Shown here: positions 1-7,031 of the stretch, piece by piece
Position numbering within the stretch: position 1 is the first letter of the stretch
How the letters are laid out: every line of letters starts with the position of its first letter
Origin: an uncultured Treponema sp.
GTDB taxonomy: Bacteria > Spirochaetota > Spirochaetia > Treponematales > Treponemataceae
NCBI GenBank assembly: GCA_946411505.1
Contig: CAMKEG010000011.1
Span: 1 to 32,113, forward strand
Direction: 5' to 3'
Length of the DNA: 32,113 bases
The notes under the pieces: model-generated
The model's database searches: none
What the model saw: only the letters and a program-made list of their open reading frames with translations
What the model was told of the DNA's origin: nothing
Position numbers and translations under genes: made by a program

Positions 1-11
1 GCATAAAAAAA

Positions 12-49
12 TGTACCTCCAAAAATTATATTCCAATTTTTGGGGTACA
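12..49. repeat. Near-perfect inverted repeat, 15-16 bp arms
   Basis: The left arm (12-27) and right arm (35-49) are reverse complements except for one extra T in the left arm. The loop is seven bases (28-34), and each arm begins or ends with TGTACC/GGTACA. No clean T-run follows directly, so it is not a textbook terminator. It could be an operator, the end of a mobile element, or a terminator-like hairpin for a gene off the left edge. The sequence does not decide between these. Confidence 0.6.
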
Positions 50-552
50 CTTCACGAGACAGGGTGGCGCTATTTTTTTTACTCTTTATCCAAGTTCCGT
101 CTGTGGAAGAGGAGCCGAGTGATTTCATTGACAAGCTGAAGCGTGGCAGCAGCCAGCCTCAGTATTTCAACTACATCCATAGCGCGCCTCCAAATCGATT
201 ATTCCAGCCTAGAGGCTGGTCGAGTTTTGGGGGCTTGACACCCATGTCGCGAATGCCAGTCTGAGTGTAGCGCAATTTTGTCAGCTTGTCAAGATTGTGG
301 TTGTAACTTGGTTTTTGTATTGTAAAGCTATATGCGGCTTCTCCCGGAAGCGCTTTTGTTTTTGGGCTTGACAAAATGCTAGGCAAGGCCTTAAAGGGGC
401 GAGCTGGCCTAGAAGTTTTGGGCTAACGAACAATAAAGGCATTGAAAGACCTTAAGGGCGGCGGTTTCTGGTTGGTCTAGATTGCTAGGCTAACGGCCGG
501 ATTGTAGACAAGCCTATAAGGGCGGCGGCGCGAGGGAGCGGGGCGTTTTTGC
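50..552. other. Gene-free region with decayed repeats
   Basis: I see no supportable coding region here. Short open frames exist, but they lack ribosome binding sites and any recognisable protein. The sequence GCTTGACA or its complement recurs (about 126, 233, 281, 364 and 551), and its TTGACA core looks like isolated -35 boxes. Between about 385 and 528 there are three degenerate direct repeats, listed separately. The region may be the remains of a decayed accessory element. Confidence 0.5.
385..528 (+). repeat. Three degenerate direct repeats, about 60 bp apart
   Basis: The shared core reads CCTTAAGGGCGGCGG in the second copy (450-464). A first copy with one extra A lies at 388-400, and a third with a T/A change lies at 511-528. 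The first two copies are followed by a CTAG-containing stretch and then GGCTAACG (421-428 and 488-495). Identity is only partial, so these are old or diverging copies. They lie just upstream of the DUF3800-associated RNA. Confidence 0.45.
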
Positions 553-581
553 TTGACAAAAGGCGGTTTTCATATTATATT
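553..581 (+). promoter_or_regulatory. Strong sigma70-type promoter
   Basis: TTGACA (553-558), 17 bp, then TATATT (576-581). The predicted transcription start lies near 585-588, exactly where the first hairpin of the downstream RNA begins. Confidence 0.7.
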
Positions 582-584
582 ATA

Positions 585-664
585 GATATAGTCGTAAGAC
601 TATATTGGGCTGAACGCTATGTTCCAGGTCCATCTACCGGCGAGGAAGTTCCTCGCCTTTTTTT
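585..664 (+). ncRNA. Compact three-hairpin RNA upstream of DUF3800 gene
   Basis: Three stem-loops are packed into about 80 nt directly after a strong promoter. Hairpin 1 (586-605) is a perfect 8-bp stem closed by a GTAA tetraloop, which is of the GNRA type. Hairpin 2 (606-632) has about ten pairs, with single bulges at 624 and 628 and a five-base loop GCTAT (616-620). Hairpin 3 (639-657) is a perfect 8-bp terminator stem followed by seven T. The next gene, a DUF3800 relic, begins 13 bases after the T-run, so its transcription requires read-through. Conserved RNA motifs located upstream of DUF3800 genes have been described as DUF3800 motifs I-XI. I infer that this is a member or a relative, but I cannot assign a class. 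Alternatives are a leader/attenuator or an independent small RNA. Confidence 0.6.
639..664 (+). terminator. Perfect intrinsic terminator before DUF3800 relic
   Basis: The stem GGCGAGGA/TCCTCGCC has a three-base loop AGT and is followed by T7 (658-664). It lies between the promoter at 553 and the DUF3800 start at 678, so it would end the upstream RNA or attenuate the gene. Confidence 0.85.
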
Positions 665-677
665 ATGGAGAATTGCT

Positions 678-953
678 TTGAGAGAGCTAAGCGTTTTTAT
701 TGACGAGTCGGGCGATTTTGGCGACTACTGTTTTCATTCTCCATATTACATAATTGCGATGATTTTTCATAAGCAGTCAACAGACATTCAGCGGCGAATA
801 TTCAACAAAATGATGGCGTTCATCACAATGCAGCTTGTGAAATTGAAGATTGGAAGCAGTTTGTTTTCAAAATCCGAAATTAATTTTTTTGGATCGCCGC
901 GCGATTTAAAGCAGAACTATTTAAAGCCGCTAAAAAAGAAAGAATGGGTGTAA
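678..953 (+). pseudogene. Internally deleted DUF3800 protein (relic, 91 aa)
   Basis: The N-terminus contains the DUF3800 signature FIDESGDFG followed by HSPYYIIAMIF. DUF3800 proteins have an RNase-H-like fold, and the acidic DESG motif is the presumed active site. Intact members are usually well over 200 residues, whereas this frame is only 91. It seems to keep three separate parts of the family: the N-terminus, a middle helix (RRIFNKMMAF) and a lysine-rich C-terminal tail (NYLKPLKKK). That points to in-frame internal deletions rather than a simple truncation. I chose TTG at 678 because GGAG (667-670) lies 7 bp before it; an earlier start would put the terminator stem inside the coding region. 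The role of the family is unknown. Its neighbour is the structured RNA at 585-664. A functional mini-protein is possible but less likely. Confidence 0.6.
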
Positions 954-983
954 AACCTGTCTTTAAAATAAGAGAATGAAAAA

Positions 984-2414
984 ATGCGCGTAGTCTTTTA
1001 CAGTTCATGCTCAAATCACTTTGACCCAAAAATCGTTCATATAAAGACGTTGCCGTCGTGGGCCCAAGAGTGGGGCCGAGTGGCCGCCGCCTTTCCGCAG
1101 CACCAGTTTGTGATTGCCACGATGCTGCCGGCGATGTTTTTGCTGGACTACGACAAGGACGGCGTTTTGCGGCCGGACGACGGAATTGAGCGCGTGGCGT
1201 TAAAGGGCGGCGGCGCGAAAGAAATTGCCCAAGAAATTTTGGAGTTAAGGCCGGACGTCGCGGTGGCGGCAAGCTTTTGGATTACGCCTTACGATTGGCT
1301 GGGCTTGGAAGACGCGATGGTCGCCGACATTTTGCGCGGACAAGGCGTTAAAGTCGTAAGCCACAGCGCCGCCGCTCAAGCGATTTGCTTTGACAAAAAA
1401 AACGCGAGCGATTTTTTGAGGGCCAACGGCTTTTCTTGCGCCAAGTCTGTTTACGTTGACTACGAGCTTTTTTGGGCGGAACGAAAAAAGAGCGAGGTAT
1501 GTCATAACGTTTACCGCGAATATGTTTTTCGGCAAATCGAGCGGCTTAGTTTTCCTGTCATAATAAAGGACACGGTGGGGCTAAGTTCCTACGGAATGGA
1601 AGTGGTCCACACTGCCGGCGCCGTCAAAAATTATTTGGAGTCTAAGAAATTCAATTCCAACCGCTTGGTGGAGGAATTTTTGGACGGCCCTCAGTTTGGA
1701 ACGGAAGTCCATGTGACGAAGCGCGCGGACGGCGCGGCGAGCGTTGACGTCTTTCCGCCGCTTTTGTACAGCGTGAACCAGTACGGCATTTGTAGCCCCA
1801 AGCAGTCGGTAAAGTTGGGCCCGCTCGCTTTGAGCCGCTACAAATGCGATGAGCTAAAGTCCGAGTTGGAGCGGCTGGCGCGGCTTTTGGACTTTGAGGG
1901 AATCGCGCAAGTTGACTTGGTTTTTCACAAGGACAAGTGGCATATCATAGAAATTAATCCGCGTCTTAGCGGATCCAGCGCGGCCATTGCCTTGATTAAG
2001 GGCAAGACTTTGCCGCGCATTTTGACGGACTTCGCGCTGGCGGCGGCTGGGCAAGGCGGCGAATCAAAAAATTGCGGCGATGAAAAAGTCTCCGCTTGCG
2101 CTAGTTCCGCAATAAAAAAAGACGGCTTGTGGAAAAAAAATCCGCCCCTTTACCTTAACATAAAGTTCCCCAACCTGACGCCGGAACAAATGGAGGCCCT
2201 TTACGCGCTTCCTTACGTCCACTACCTTTGCCAAACCGACAACGACGCGGCAAAGCAAAGGCGCGAGATGGGCTTTTGCGAAATTTTAATCGGCGGCTCG
2301 CCCCAGCCGAATGACTTGCTGCTTCAGCTTAAAGAGATAGAGGAAAAATTCCCCAAAATAATCGAGCCGGCCTTTTTTGACACGGCGGAAAAAATGATTT
2401 TTTCTCTATTGTAA
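984..2414 (+). CDS. ATP-grasp domain ligase of unknown substrate
   Basis: A 476-residue cytoplasmic protein. The central to C-terminal part has the ATP-grasp layout: a lysine-bearing strand (FPVIIKDTVGLSSYG, about residues 190-205), an acidic hinge (LVEEFLDGPQFGTEVHV, about 230-245) and the metal-binding strand EINPRLSG (about residue 322). ATP-grasp enzymes join a carboxylate to an amine or thiol through an acyl phosphate. The N-terminal 130 residues look like a pre-ATP-grasp domain. After the ATP-grasp fold come a poorly conserved linker (GGESKNCGDEKVSA) and a tail of about 95 residues that I do not recognise. The start ATG has only a weak purine-rich stretch before it. It does not look like D-Ala-D-Ala ligase. 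The substrate cannot be read from the sequence. A response regulator and a cell-wall peptidase follow. Confidence 0.75.
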   Translation: MRVVFYSSCSNHFDPKIVHIKTLPSWAQEWGRVAAAFPQHQFVIATMLPAMFLLDYDKDGVLRPDDGIERVALKGGGAKEIAQEILELRPDVAVAASFWITPYDWLGLEDAMVADILRGQGVKVVSHSAAAQAICFDKKNASDFLRANGFSCAKSVYVDYELFWAERKKSEVCHNVYREYVFRQIERLSFPVIIKDTVGLSSYGMEVVHTAGAVKNYLESKKFNSNRLVEEFLDGPQFGTEVHVTKRADGAASVDVFPPLLYSVNQYGICSPKQSVKLGPLALSRYKCDELKSELERLARLLDFEGIAQVDLVFHKDKWHIIEINPRLSGSSAAIALIKGKTLPRILTDFALAAAGQGGESKNCGDEKVSACASSAIKKDGLWKKNPPLYLNIKFPNLTPEQMEALYALPYVHYLCQTDNDAAKQRREMGFCEILIGGSPQPNDLLLQLKEIEEKFPKIIEPAFFDTAEKMIFSLL

Positions 2415-2437
2415 AATCTGCGAATGCGCGCTATAAT
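2409..2437 (+). promoter_or_regulatory. Promoter for response regulator
   Basis: TTGTAA (2409-2414), 17 bp, TATAAT (2432-2437). The -35 box overlaps the stop codon of the ATP-grasp gene. The expected transcription start (about 2443) lies upstream of the GTG at 2476 and its Shine-Dalgarno GGAGA (2464-2468). Confidence 0.6.
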
Positions 2438-2475
2438 ATTTGAACGCTTTGTTATTTGCGTTCGGAGAAAAAAAA

Positions 2476-2886
2476 GTGCTTGGACGAAATCCCTTTTCGC
2501 TGTTTTCCGGAAAAACAGTCTTGGTCGTTGACGACAGCGACATGAACAATTCCGTCATAAGGGCCATTTTGGATCGTTGCGGAATGAACGTTCTTGTGGC
2601 CCAGAACGGGGCGGAAGCCGTCGCGCAGTTTAGACAAAGCAAACCTTTCTCGATTTGCGCCGTGCTTATGGACATCGCCATGCCCGTGATGGACGGCTAC
2701 GAAGCCGCCAAGCAAATCCGCAATTTGGACAGGCCCGATTCCGGCACGACTCCGATAATCGCAGTGACAGCCAGCGTCGCCCCCTCAGACAAGAAAAAAA
2801 CTTTTGACTGCGGAATGACTGATTTTATCACCAAGCCCGTGACGCCCGAAGTCATTTATCAAACAATCGGGCGATATTTGGAATAG
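2476..2886 (+). CDS. Single-domain response regulator (CheY-like)
   Basis: A 136-residue stand-alone receiver domain with no output domain. All key residues are present: the acidic pair D19/D20 (LVVDDSDMNN), the phospho-acceptor D66 (LMDIAMPVMDG), T98 (VTAS) and K120 (TKP). Such proteins pass phosphate within a relay or bind a target protein directly. I chose GTG at 2476 because GGAGA stands 7 bp upstream. A TTG at 2440 is in frame, but it lies only 3 bp after the TATAAT box and probably before the transcript begins. No histidine kinase is nearby. The sequence around the acceptor resembles receivers found in hybrid kinases and phosphorelays. The M15 peptidase gene starts 2 bp after the stop codon, so the two are probably co-transcribed. 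Confidence 0.85.
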   Translation: MLGRNPFSLFSGKTVLVVDDSDMNNSVIRAILDRCGMNVLVAQNGAEAVAQFRQSKPFSICAVLMDIAMPVMDGYEAAKQIRNLDRPDSGTTPIIAVTASVAPSDKKKTFDCGMTDFITKPVTPEVIYQTIGRYLE

Positions 2887-2888
2887 AA

Positions 2889-3812
2889 ATGAAAAAAACG
2901 GCGGCAGCTTTTATTCTGACATTGTTTTGTTTCTTGTTGAACGGTTCCGCTCAAGAAGAAGACAAAAGCTGGCCCCGCCTTTCAAACTTGACTCCAAAAG
3001 AGGAACTGGAAATTTTTCGCGAGGCCTATCCTTGGTGCCAGTTTGAGCTGGACTACGACAAAGAGGTCAAGGACTGGGCGCTGACAATAACCGCATTTAA
3101 AAAAACTTCTGTCTATTACCGCGCGGAAGGCTTGTACCTTCCCAAGGAGCAGCTTGCGAATCGCGGCCATTATTGGCGCGTCATTTACAAGTACAGGCGA
3201 GTCCTTGAAGACCCTGCGGAATTTTCGGAAGAGCGAAAGGCGATGATCCGCGACTACTCTTCCGCCGAAAACAGAAAAACGGGCGCGGTGTCGTCCAAAT
3301 TTATTTTTGACGCGATTTACGATTGCAGGACCCGGGCTGACACGGAATCGCACTTGCGCAGCATGACCTTGTGGAACAAGCCGCTGAACGTCCACAGGCA
3401 AATCGGAAAAAAGCTGGACAAGATTGAGGCCAAGGTTTGGGCGCTGGCGAAGGGCGACAAGGAAGTCCGCGATTTTTTAAAAACTTTAAGCTCGTGCTCC
3501 GGCTACAATTGGCGCGAAATCCGCGACAGCCCTACGCGCTCTTTTCACAGTTACGGAATTGCGATTGACATTTTGCCTAAGGGCTGGGGAAACAAAATCG
3601 TCTACTGGGGTTATGAAAAGCAGAAGGGCAACAAAAACTGGATGCTGATTCCGTTAAAGGCGCGCTGGATGCCGCCGGCCGCCGTCATCAAGGCTTTTGA
3701 GGACGAGGGCTTTATTTGGGGCGGCCGCTGGGCGATTTGGGACAACATGCACTTTGAGTATCATCCTGAATTGCTTATCGCCGAGCGGCTTTGCGGCGAC
3801 AAATTGCGTTGA
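2889..3812 (+). CDS. Secreted M15-family peptidase (D-Ala-D-Ala carboxypeptidase-like)
   Basis: A 307-residue protein with an N-terminal signal peptide (positive MKK, hydrophobic core to about residue 19). The C-terminal third carries the M15/VanY zinc-site pattern: SFHSYGIAID (H220, D227) and WGGRWAIWDNMHFEY (H288). These peptidases hydrolyse D-alanyl-D-alanine or related peptidoglycan stem-peptide bonds in the periplasm. Residues 25-190 are not recognised and make it longer than minimal M15 enzymes. The ATG follows the response-regulator stop by 2 bp, and a GGAA stretch inside that gene's end may serve as the ribosome site. The stop codon abuts the stop codon of the convergent gene at 3813, leaving no space for a dedicated terminator. 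Confidence 0.85.
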   Translation: MKKTAAAFILTLFCFLLNGSAQEEDKSWPRLSNLTPKEELEIFREAYPWCQFELDYDKEVKDWALTITAFKKTSVYYRAEGLYLPKEQLANRGHYWRVIYKYRRVLEDPAEFSEERKAMIRDYSSAENRKTGAVSSKFIFDAIYDCRTRADTESHLRSMTLWNKPLNVHRQIGKKLDKIEAKVWALAKGDKEVRDFLKTLSSCSGYNWREIRDSPTRSFHSYGIAIDILPKGWGNKIVYWGYEKQKGNKNWMLIPLKARWMPPAAVIKAFEDEGFIWGGRWAIWDNMHFEYHPELLIAERLCGDKLR

Positions 3813-5063
3813 TTACTTGACTTGGGCGTAGGGCTGGCCCATAAAGACATGCTTGTAGCCGCCCTGGTCGTTTGGCTGGCAAACAAGCGAAACGTCCGCC
3901 GTTGATTGGAAGACCATCACGATGTCGCTTCCGCCAAAAAGAAAGTAGCCCATCGGGTCGCCCTTCTTTACGGTTAGGCCAACCTTAAGGTTTTCTTCCC
4001 AGTTGCATGAACAAATCTGCGACATTCCAATCGGCAAAATGGCCACAAGGCCAAATTCTTTTGTGTCGATTACAACGCAGTCGCGCGTCTCAATCATTTG
4101 CCAGCCGGGAATCGCGTCTTCAAGGACATAGCGCTTGTTCTTTGCGTCCCAAACTGTGATTCCGCCGGCGGCGTTTGTTCCTTTGATTTTTCGCAGCTCT
4201 TTTATCGTTCCGCTGACGGGAAAGTGGTAGCGGTGGTAGTCGTTTACGTCAAGGAATGTGTGCGTCAGCGTTCCGCCTTTGAACGAGTCTTTGTAGGCGG
4301 AGTCGGGGCCAAGCAATTGCGCGATGGAAGTGAAGTTGGCCGACTTGATCGCCACGCCTTCTTTTTGAACCAAATCTCCGTTCTCGTCAATCTTCCATAT
4401 TCCTTGCGGAGTTGAGTCGGCGGGAGCGACGACAGAGGCGTCGGAAATCGGCCGGACGGACGGATCGACAAGATGGCGCGAAAACCATTCGTTGAAAGTT
4501 TTCCAAACGTTCGTGTCGGCGTACCAACCGTACTGCATGTTCATGCTGGGGTCGTTTTTTATGTTCTGGTAAAACTCGTCGTTCCAGCTTGCTTCGGTGG
4601 AAAGAAAGCTTCCCCAGTTGTCGGAATATTCGCGGCACCATGTTGCGATCGGCTCGTGGTATTGCAATGTGGGGTAGTAGTAGCCGCGGCCTTCAAGCTC
4701 TTCAAGCGGCTGGTCGATGACAAACCAAAGGTAGTCCACGCTTTGGTCGATGCGGTCGTAGAGCGCGGGCTGCTTTTCTTTTGCCAAAACGTTCCAGGGC
4801 ATGCAAACGTCGGCCCAATCCAAAAAGTCGTAAAGTTGGGACACGCTGCCAACGGGATTTGTGTCGGGGTCGGGATTTATCTCTCGCGCCTTTTTAATGG
4901 ACTTTTCCATAAGCGCCATAAGGACCGGGTCGGTGGAAAGGTATTTTTCCATCGCGAGCGAGGACGCTGAGCGGGGGAGCTTGCTATGGGCCGCGCGCGG
5001 TTTGCAAGAAATCGCGCAAAGGGCGGCGACGATTAATAAAAGCGCGAATGATTTCTTTAACAT
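3813..5063 (-). CDS. Phosphatidylserine decarboxylase-like lipoprotein
   Basis: A 416-residue protein. The C-terminal half matches the phosphatidylserine decarboxylase family: FNEWFSRHL (about 190-198), APADS (D216), DYHRYHFPVSG (H277, H280) and GGSDIVMVF (S379). In this family an Asp-His-Ser triad drives self-cleavage before the serine to form a pyruvoyl cofactor; the equivalents here appear to be D216, H280 and G378-S379, so activity is plausible. The true enzyme makes phosphatidylethanolamine and is normally an inner-membrane protein facing the cytoplasm. Here the N-terminus is a lipoprotein signal (hydrophobic core, AISC, cysteine 20), followed by about 165 unfamiliar residues rich in Trp and Tyr. 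That points outside the cytoplasm and to a different substrate or a membrane-anchored variant. The gene lies 10 bp behind the purO-like gene, with AGGA as ribosome site. Confidence 0.75.
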   Translation of the reverse strand: MLKKSFALLLIVAALCAISCKPRAAHSKLPRSASSLAMEKYLSTDPVLMALMEKSIKKAREINPDPDTNPVGSVSQLYDFLDWADVCMPWNVLAKEKQPALYDRIDQSVDYLWFVIDQPLEELEGRGYYYPTLQYHEPIATWCREYSDNWGSFLSTEASWNDEFYQNIKNDPSMNMQYGWYADTNVWKTFNEWFSRHLVDPSVRPISDASVVAPADSTPQGIWKIDENGDLVQKEGVAIKSANFTSIAQLLGPDSAYKDSFKGGTLTHTFLDVNDYHRYHFPVSGTIKELRKIKGTNAAGGITVWDAKNKRYVLEDAIPGWQMIETRDCVVIDTKEFGLVAILPIGMSQICSCNWEENLKVGLTVKKGDPMGYFLFGGSDIVMVFQSTADVSLVCQPNDQGGYKHVFMGQPYAQVK

Positions 5064-5073
5064 AAAAATTGTC

Positions 5074-5790
5074 CTATTCGTTCTTATTGATTATGCGAGA
5101 CTCAAATTTGCCGGTGGAGATTTCGATCCAGCGGGTCCAGAGCGAAACCTTGTTGTCGGCGTTGAGCGAATCCCAAATTGTTTTTGTCCATTCGTCGATG
5201 TTTGCGCAAGGGGCGTCCAAAAGCGTTGGCTCGCCTTCAAAGCTGGGGAGCGGGTTTCCGTCGCCCATGTATGTGTGGATGAAGCGCGCTTTTCCGCTTT
5301 GCGGGTTTGTGTACGCGTAGGTAAAGCGGTTGCAGCTTGCGGGATTTCCGTTGTCGCTTTTTAGAATCGAAAGCGCGAAGTTGTAGGCGCCGTCCTTTAT
5401 TCGCATCACGCCTGAGATTCTGGGCGTGTAGTTGGGCGCGTCGGGCTCAAACTCGCGGCCGCGCAAAGATTCCTCAAAAGTTTTTCCTTTTGACATTTCA
5501 TCGTAAACGGTGTCGGTTTGGTCGCCGTTTGTGACGATTGTTTTTTCGCCCAAAACGCGGACAGGCGCGTAAATGATAAGGCTGGGGTCTGTCAGTTTTG
5601 ACGGGTCAAAGGCTTGCGTGCGGATTCCGTCTCCGTCTTGAACAAAGACTCGGTTGCGGCTGTTTTCGCTTCGGCCCATGATAAAGTAGGCGGCGACGGC
5701 GTATTTTCCGCAGGCGGATTTTCCGAGGATGATTCCGCGTCCAGGGTAGCTTGTTGAAGAAATTTCTTCTTTGATGGAAAGTGTTTTCAT
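5074..5790 (-). CDS. purO: IMP cyclohydrolase, PurO-type
   Basis: A 238-residue cytoplasmic protein that strongly resembles the PurO/IMP_cyclohyd family: YPGRGIILGKSA, then AAYFIMGRSENSRNRVF, and a Thr/Asn-rich middle. PurO closes the ring of FAICAR to give IMP, the last step of purine synthesis. The family is best known from archaea but also occurs in some bacteria. I chose ATG at 5790. A TTG 36 bp upstream is in frame, but its bases coincide with the -35 box. The promoter (TTGATT 5826-5821, 17 bp, CATACT 5803-5798) ends 7 bp before the ATG and no Shine-Dalgarno is present, so the message is probably leaderless. The PSD-like lipoprotein gene is downstream in the same unit. No other purine gene is nearby. 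Confidence 0.8.
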   Translation of the reverse strand: MKTLSIKEEISSTSYPGRGIILGKSACGKYAVAAYFIMGRSENSRNRVFVQDGDGIRTQAFDPSKLTDPSLIIYAPVRVLGEKTIVTNGDQTDTVYDEMSKGKTFEESLRGREFEPDAPNYTPRISGVMRIKDGAYNFALSILKSDNGNPASCNRFTYAYTNPQSGKARFIHTYMGDGNPLPSFEGEPTLLDAPCANIDEWTKTIWDSLNADNKVSLWTRWIEISTGKFESRIINKNE

Positions 5791-5797
5791 GCTGAAC

Positions 5798-5826
5798 AGT
5801 ATGGCGGATTTGCGCGCGAAAATCAA
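5798..5826 (-). promoter_or_regulatory. Promoter of purO-like gene (leaderless type)
   Basis: On the minus strand, TTGATT (5826-5821), 17 bp, CATACT (5803-5798), then only 7 bp to the ATG at 5790. It diverges from the GH43 promoter at 5837-5865. Confidence 0.55.
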
Positions 5827-5836
5827 GCGCGAGCCT

Positions 5837-5865
5837 TTGACAAAAGAGCGCGTTGCTAGTAAAAT
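5837..5865 (+). promoter_or_regulatory. Promoter of GH43 gene
   Basis: TTGACA (5837-5842), 17 bp, TAAAAT (5860-5865). The transcript would have a leader of about 113 nt before the ATG at 5985. A GCGGCAA (5867-5873)/TTGCCGC (5906-5912) inverted repeat with an inner AGCAA/TTGCT pair lies at the start point and may be an operator. Confidence 0.7.
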
Positions 5866-5984
5866 AGCGGCAAGGTAAAATTATAGCAAGACATAAATTG
5901 CTGGATTGCCGCATAAGCCGCAACATCCGCGCTTGTCAACCGACGCGCGCGGACAGCGGCGCTGATTCAACTTAGGAGAATAAT

Positions 5985-6959
5985 ATGAGCATTCAAAAAA
6001 AGCCCTTGGTCAACGACCTTTACACGGCCGACCCTTCGGCCCACGCCTTTAACGGAAAGATTTACATTTATCCTTCGCACGACGAGGACATTGACGTGGC
6101 CAACAACGACAACGGCGACCAGTACGACATGAAAGACTACCACGTCTACGAGATGAAGGACGCGGAAACTTTGCCGCGCGACTGCGGCTGCGTCCTTAAG
6201 TTGGAGGACGTAAAGTGGGCCTCAAAGCAATTGTGGGCGCCCGACTGTGCCGAAAAAGACGGAAAGTATTACTTTTATTTTCCCGCGCGCGACAAAAAGG
6301 GAATGTTCCGCGTTGGCGTCGCCGTGGGCGACAAGCCCGAAGGACCTTTCACCCCGGAAGACGACTACATTCAGGGAACATACAGCATCGACCCCTGCTG
6401 CTTCCAAGACGACGACGGAAAGTACTACCTTACGATGGGCGGCTTGTGGGGCGGCCAGCTTGACCAGTACCGAGACAACAAGTGGAGCGCCGACAACAAG
6501 GAGCCGCAGGGAGCCGAGCCCGCCTGCACTCCAAAAATCGCCTTGCTTAAGGACAACATGAAAGAGCTGGCCGAAGACTTGCGCGACTTGGTAATCGTTG
6601 ACGAAAAGGGCCAGCCGCTTAAGGGCGGAGACGACGTTCGCCGCTACTTTGAGGATCCCTGGCTTTTTAAGAAGGACGGAACTTATTACTTTACCTACTC
6701 AACTGGAACAAGCCACCTTTTGTGCTACGCCACAAGCAAGAACGTTTACGGCCCATACACTTACGGCGGCTGCATTTTGACTCCGGTTTTGGGCTGGACG
6801 ACGCACCATTCGATTATGGAATATAACGGCAAGTGGTACTTGTTCTACCACGACTGCGAGCGCTCAAACGGCGTCAACCAAAAGCGAAACGTCAAATTCC
6901 GCGAGCTGACTTTTAAGGCTGACGGAAAGATTCAGACGATGGACGGCTTTGACAGGTAA
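5985..6959 (+). CDS. Glycoside hydrolase family 43 (beta-xylosidase/arabinosidase-like)
   Basis: A 324-residue protein with no signal peptide, so it should act in the cytoplasm on imported oligosaccharides. The five-bladed-propeller GH43 catalytic residues are in place: the general-base aspartate in TADPSAH (D16), the pKa-modulating aspartate in SIDPCCF (D136) and the general-acid glutamate in FEDPWLF (E223). GH43 enzymes are inverting beta-xylosidases or alpha-L-arabinofuranosidases, and the exact sugar cannot be told here. The length matches a single catalytic domain without a C-terminal sandwich. AGGAGA lies just before the ATG. The gene is a monocistron with its own promoter (5837) and a strong terminator (6984). 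It implies that plant hemicellulose fragments are available, consistent with a gut or rumen setting. Confidence 0.9.
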   Translation: MSIQKKPLVNDLYTADPSAHAFNGKIYIYPSHDEDIDVANNDNGDQYDMKDYHVYEMKDAETLPRDCGCVLKLEDVKWASKQLWAPDCAEKDGKYYFYFPARDKKGMFRVGVAVGDKPEGPFTPEDDYIQGTYSIDPCCFQDDDGKYYLTMGGLWGGQLDQYRDNKWSADNKEPQGAEPACTPKIALLKDNMKELAEDLRDLVIVDEKGQPLKGGDDVRRYFEDPWLFKKDGTYYFTYSTGTSHLLCYATSKNVYGPYTYGGCILTPVLGWTTHHSIMEYNGKWYLFYHDCERSNGVNQKRNVKFRELTFKADGKIQTMDGFDR

Positions 6960-6983
6960 GCGCGAATTAAAATTTAATGGAAG

Positions 6984-7010
6984 GCCCGGGCAGAACGCTC
7001 GGGCTTTTTT
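6984..7010 (+). terminator. Intrinsic terminator after GH43 gene
   Basis: An 8-bp stem GCCCGGGC/GCTCGGGC (one G-T pair), loop AGAAC, then six T. It separates the GH43 gene from the thiamin operon. Confidence 0.9.
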
Positions 7011-7031
7011 CTTTATACAAAAGACAAGGCC

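Noticed and set aside
880..1272. Minus-strand frame opposite the DUF3800 relic and ATP-grasp start
   Set aside because: Proline/arginine-rich low-complexity translation typical of an antisense shadow; no start signals.
984..2414. D-Ala-D-Ala ligase partner for the M15 peptidase (vancomycin-type cluster)
   Set aside because: The ATP-grasp protein lacks the recognisable Ddl N-terminus and substrate motifs, and no VanH- or VanX-type gene is present.
2440..2475. TTG at 2440 as start of the response regulator
   Set aside because: It lies 3 bp after TATAAT, probably upstream of the transcript start, and lacks a ribosome site. GTG at 2476 has GGAGA in front.
4473..4970. Long open frame opposite the PSD-like gene
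   Set aside because: No ribosome site and no recognisable protein. The other strand carries clear family motifs, so this is a shadow of codon bias. The same applies to the long frames opposite the cyclase, rimO and the serine hydrolase.
5791..5826. Twelve-residue N-terminal extension of PurO from TTG 5826
   Set aside because: Those bases form the -35 and -10 boxes, and the extension has no family similarity.
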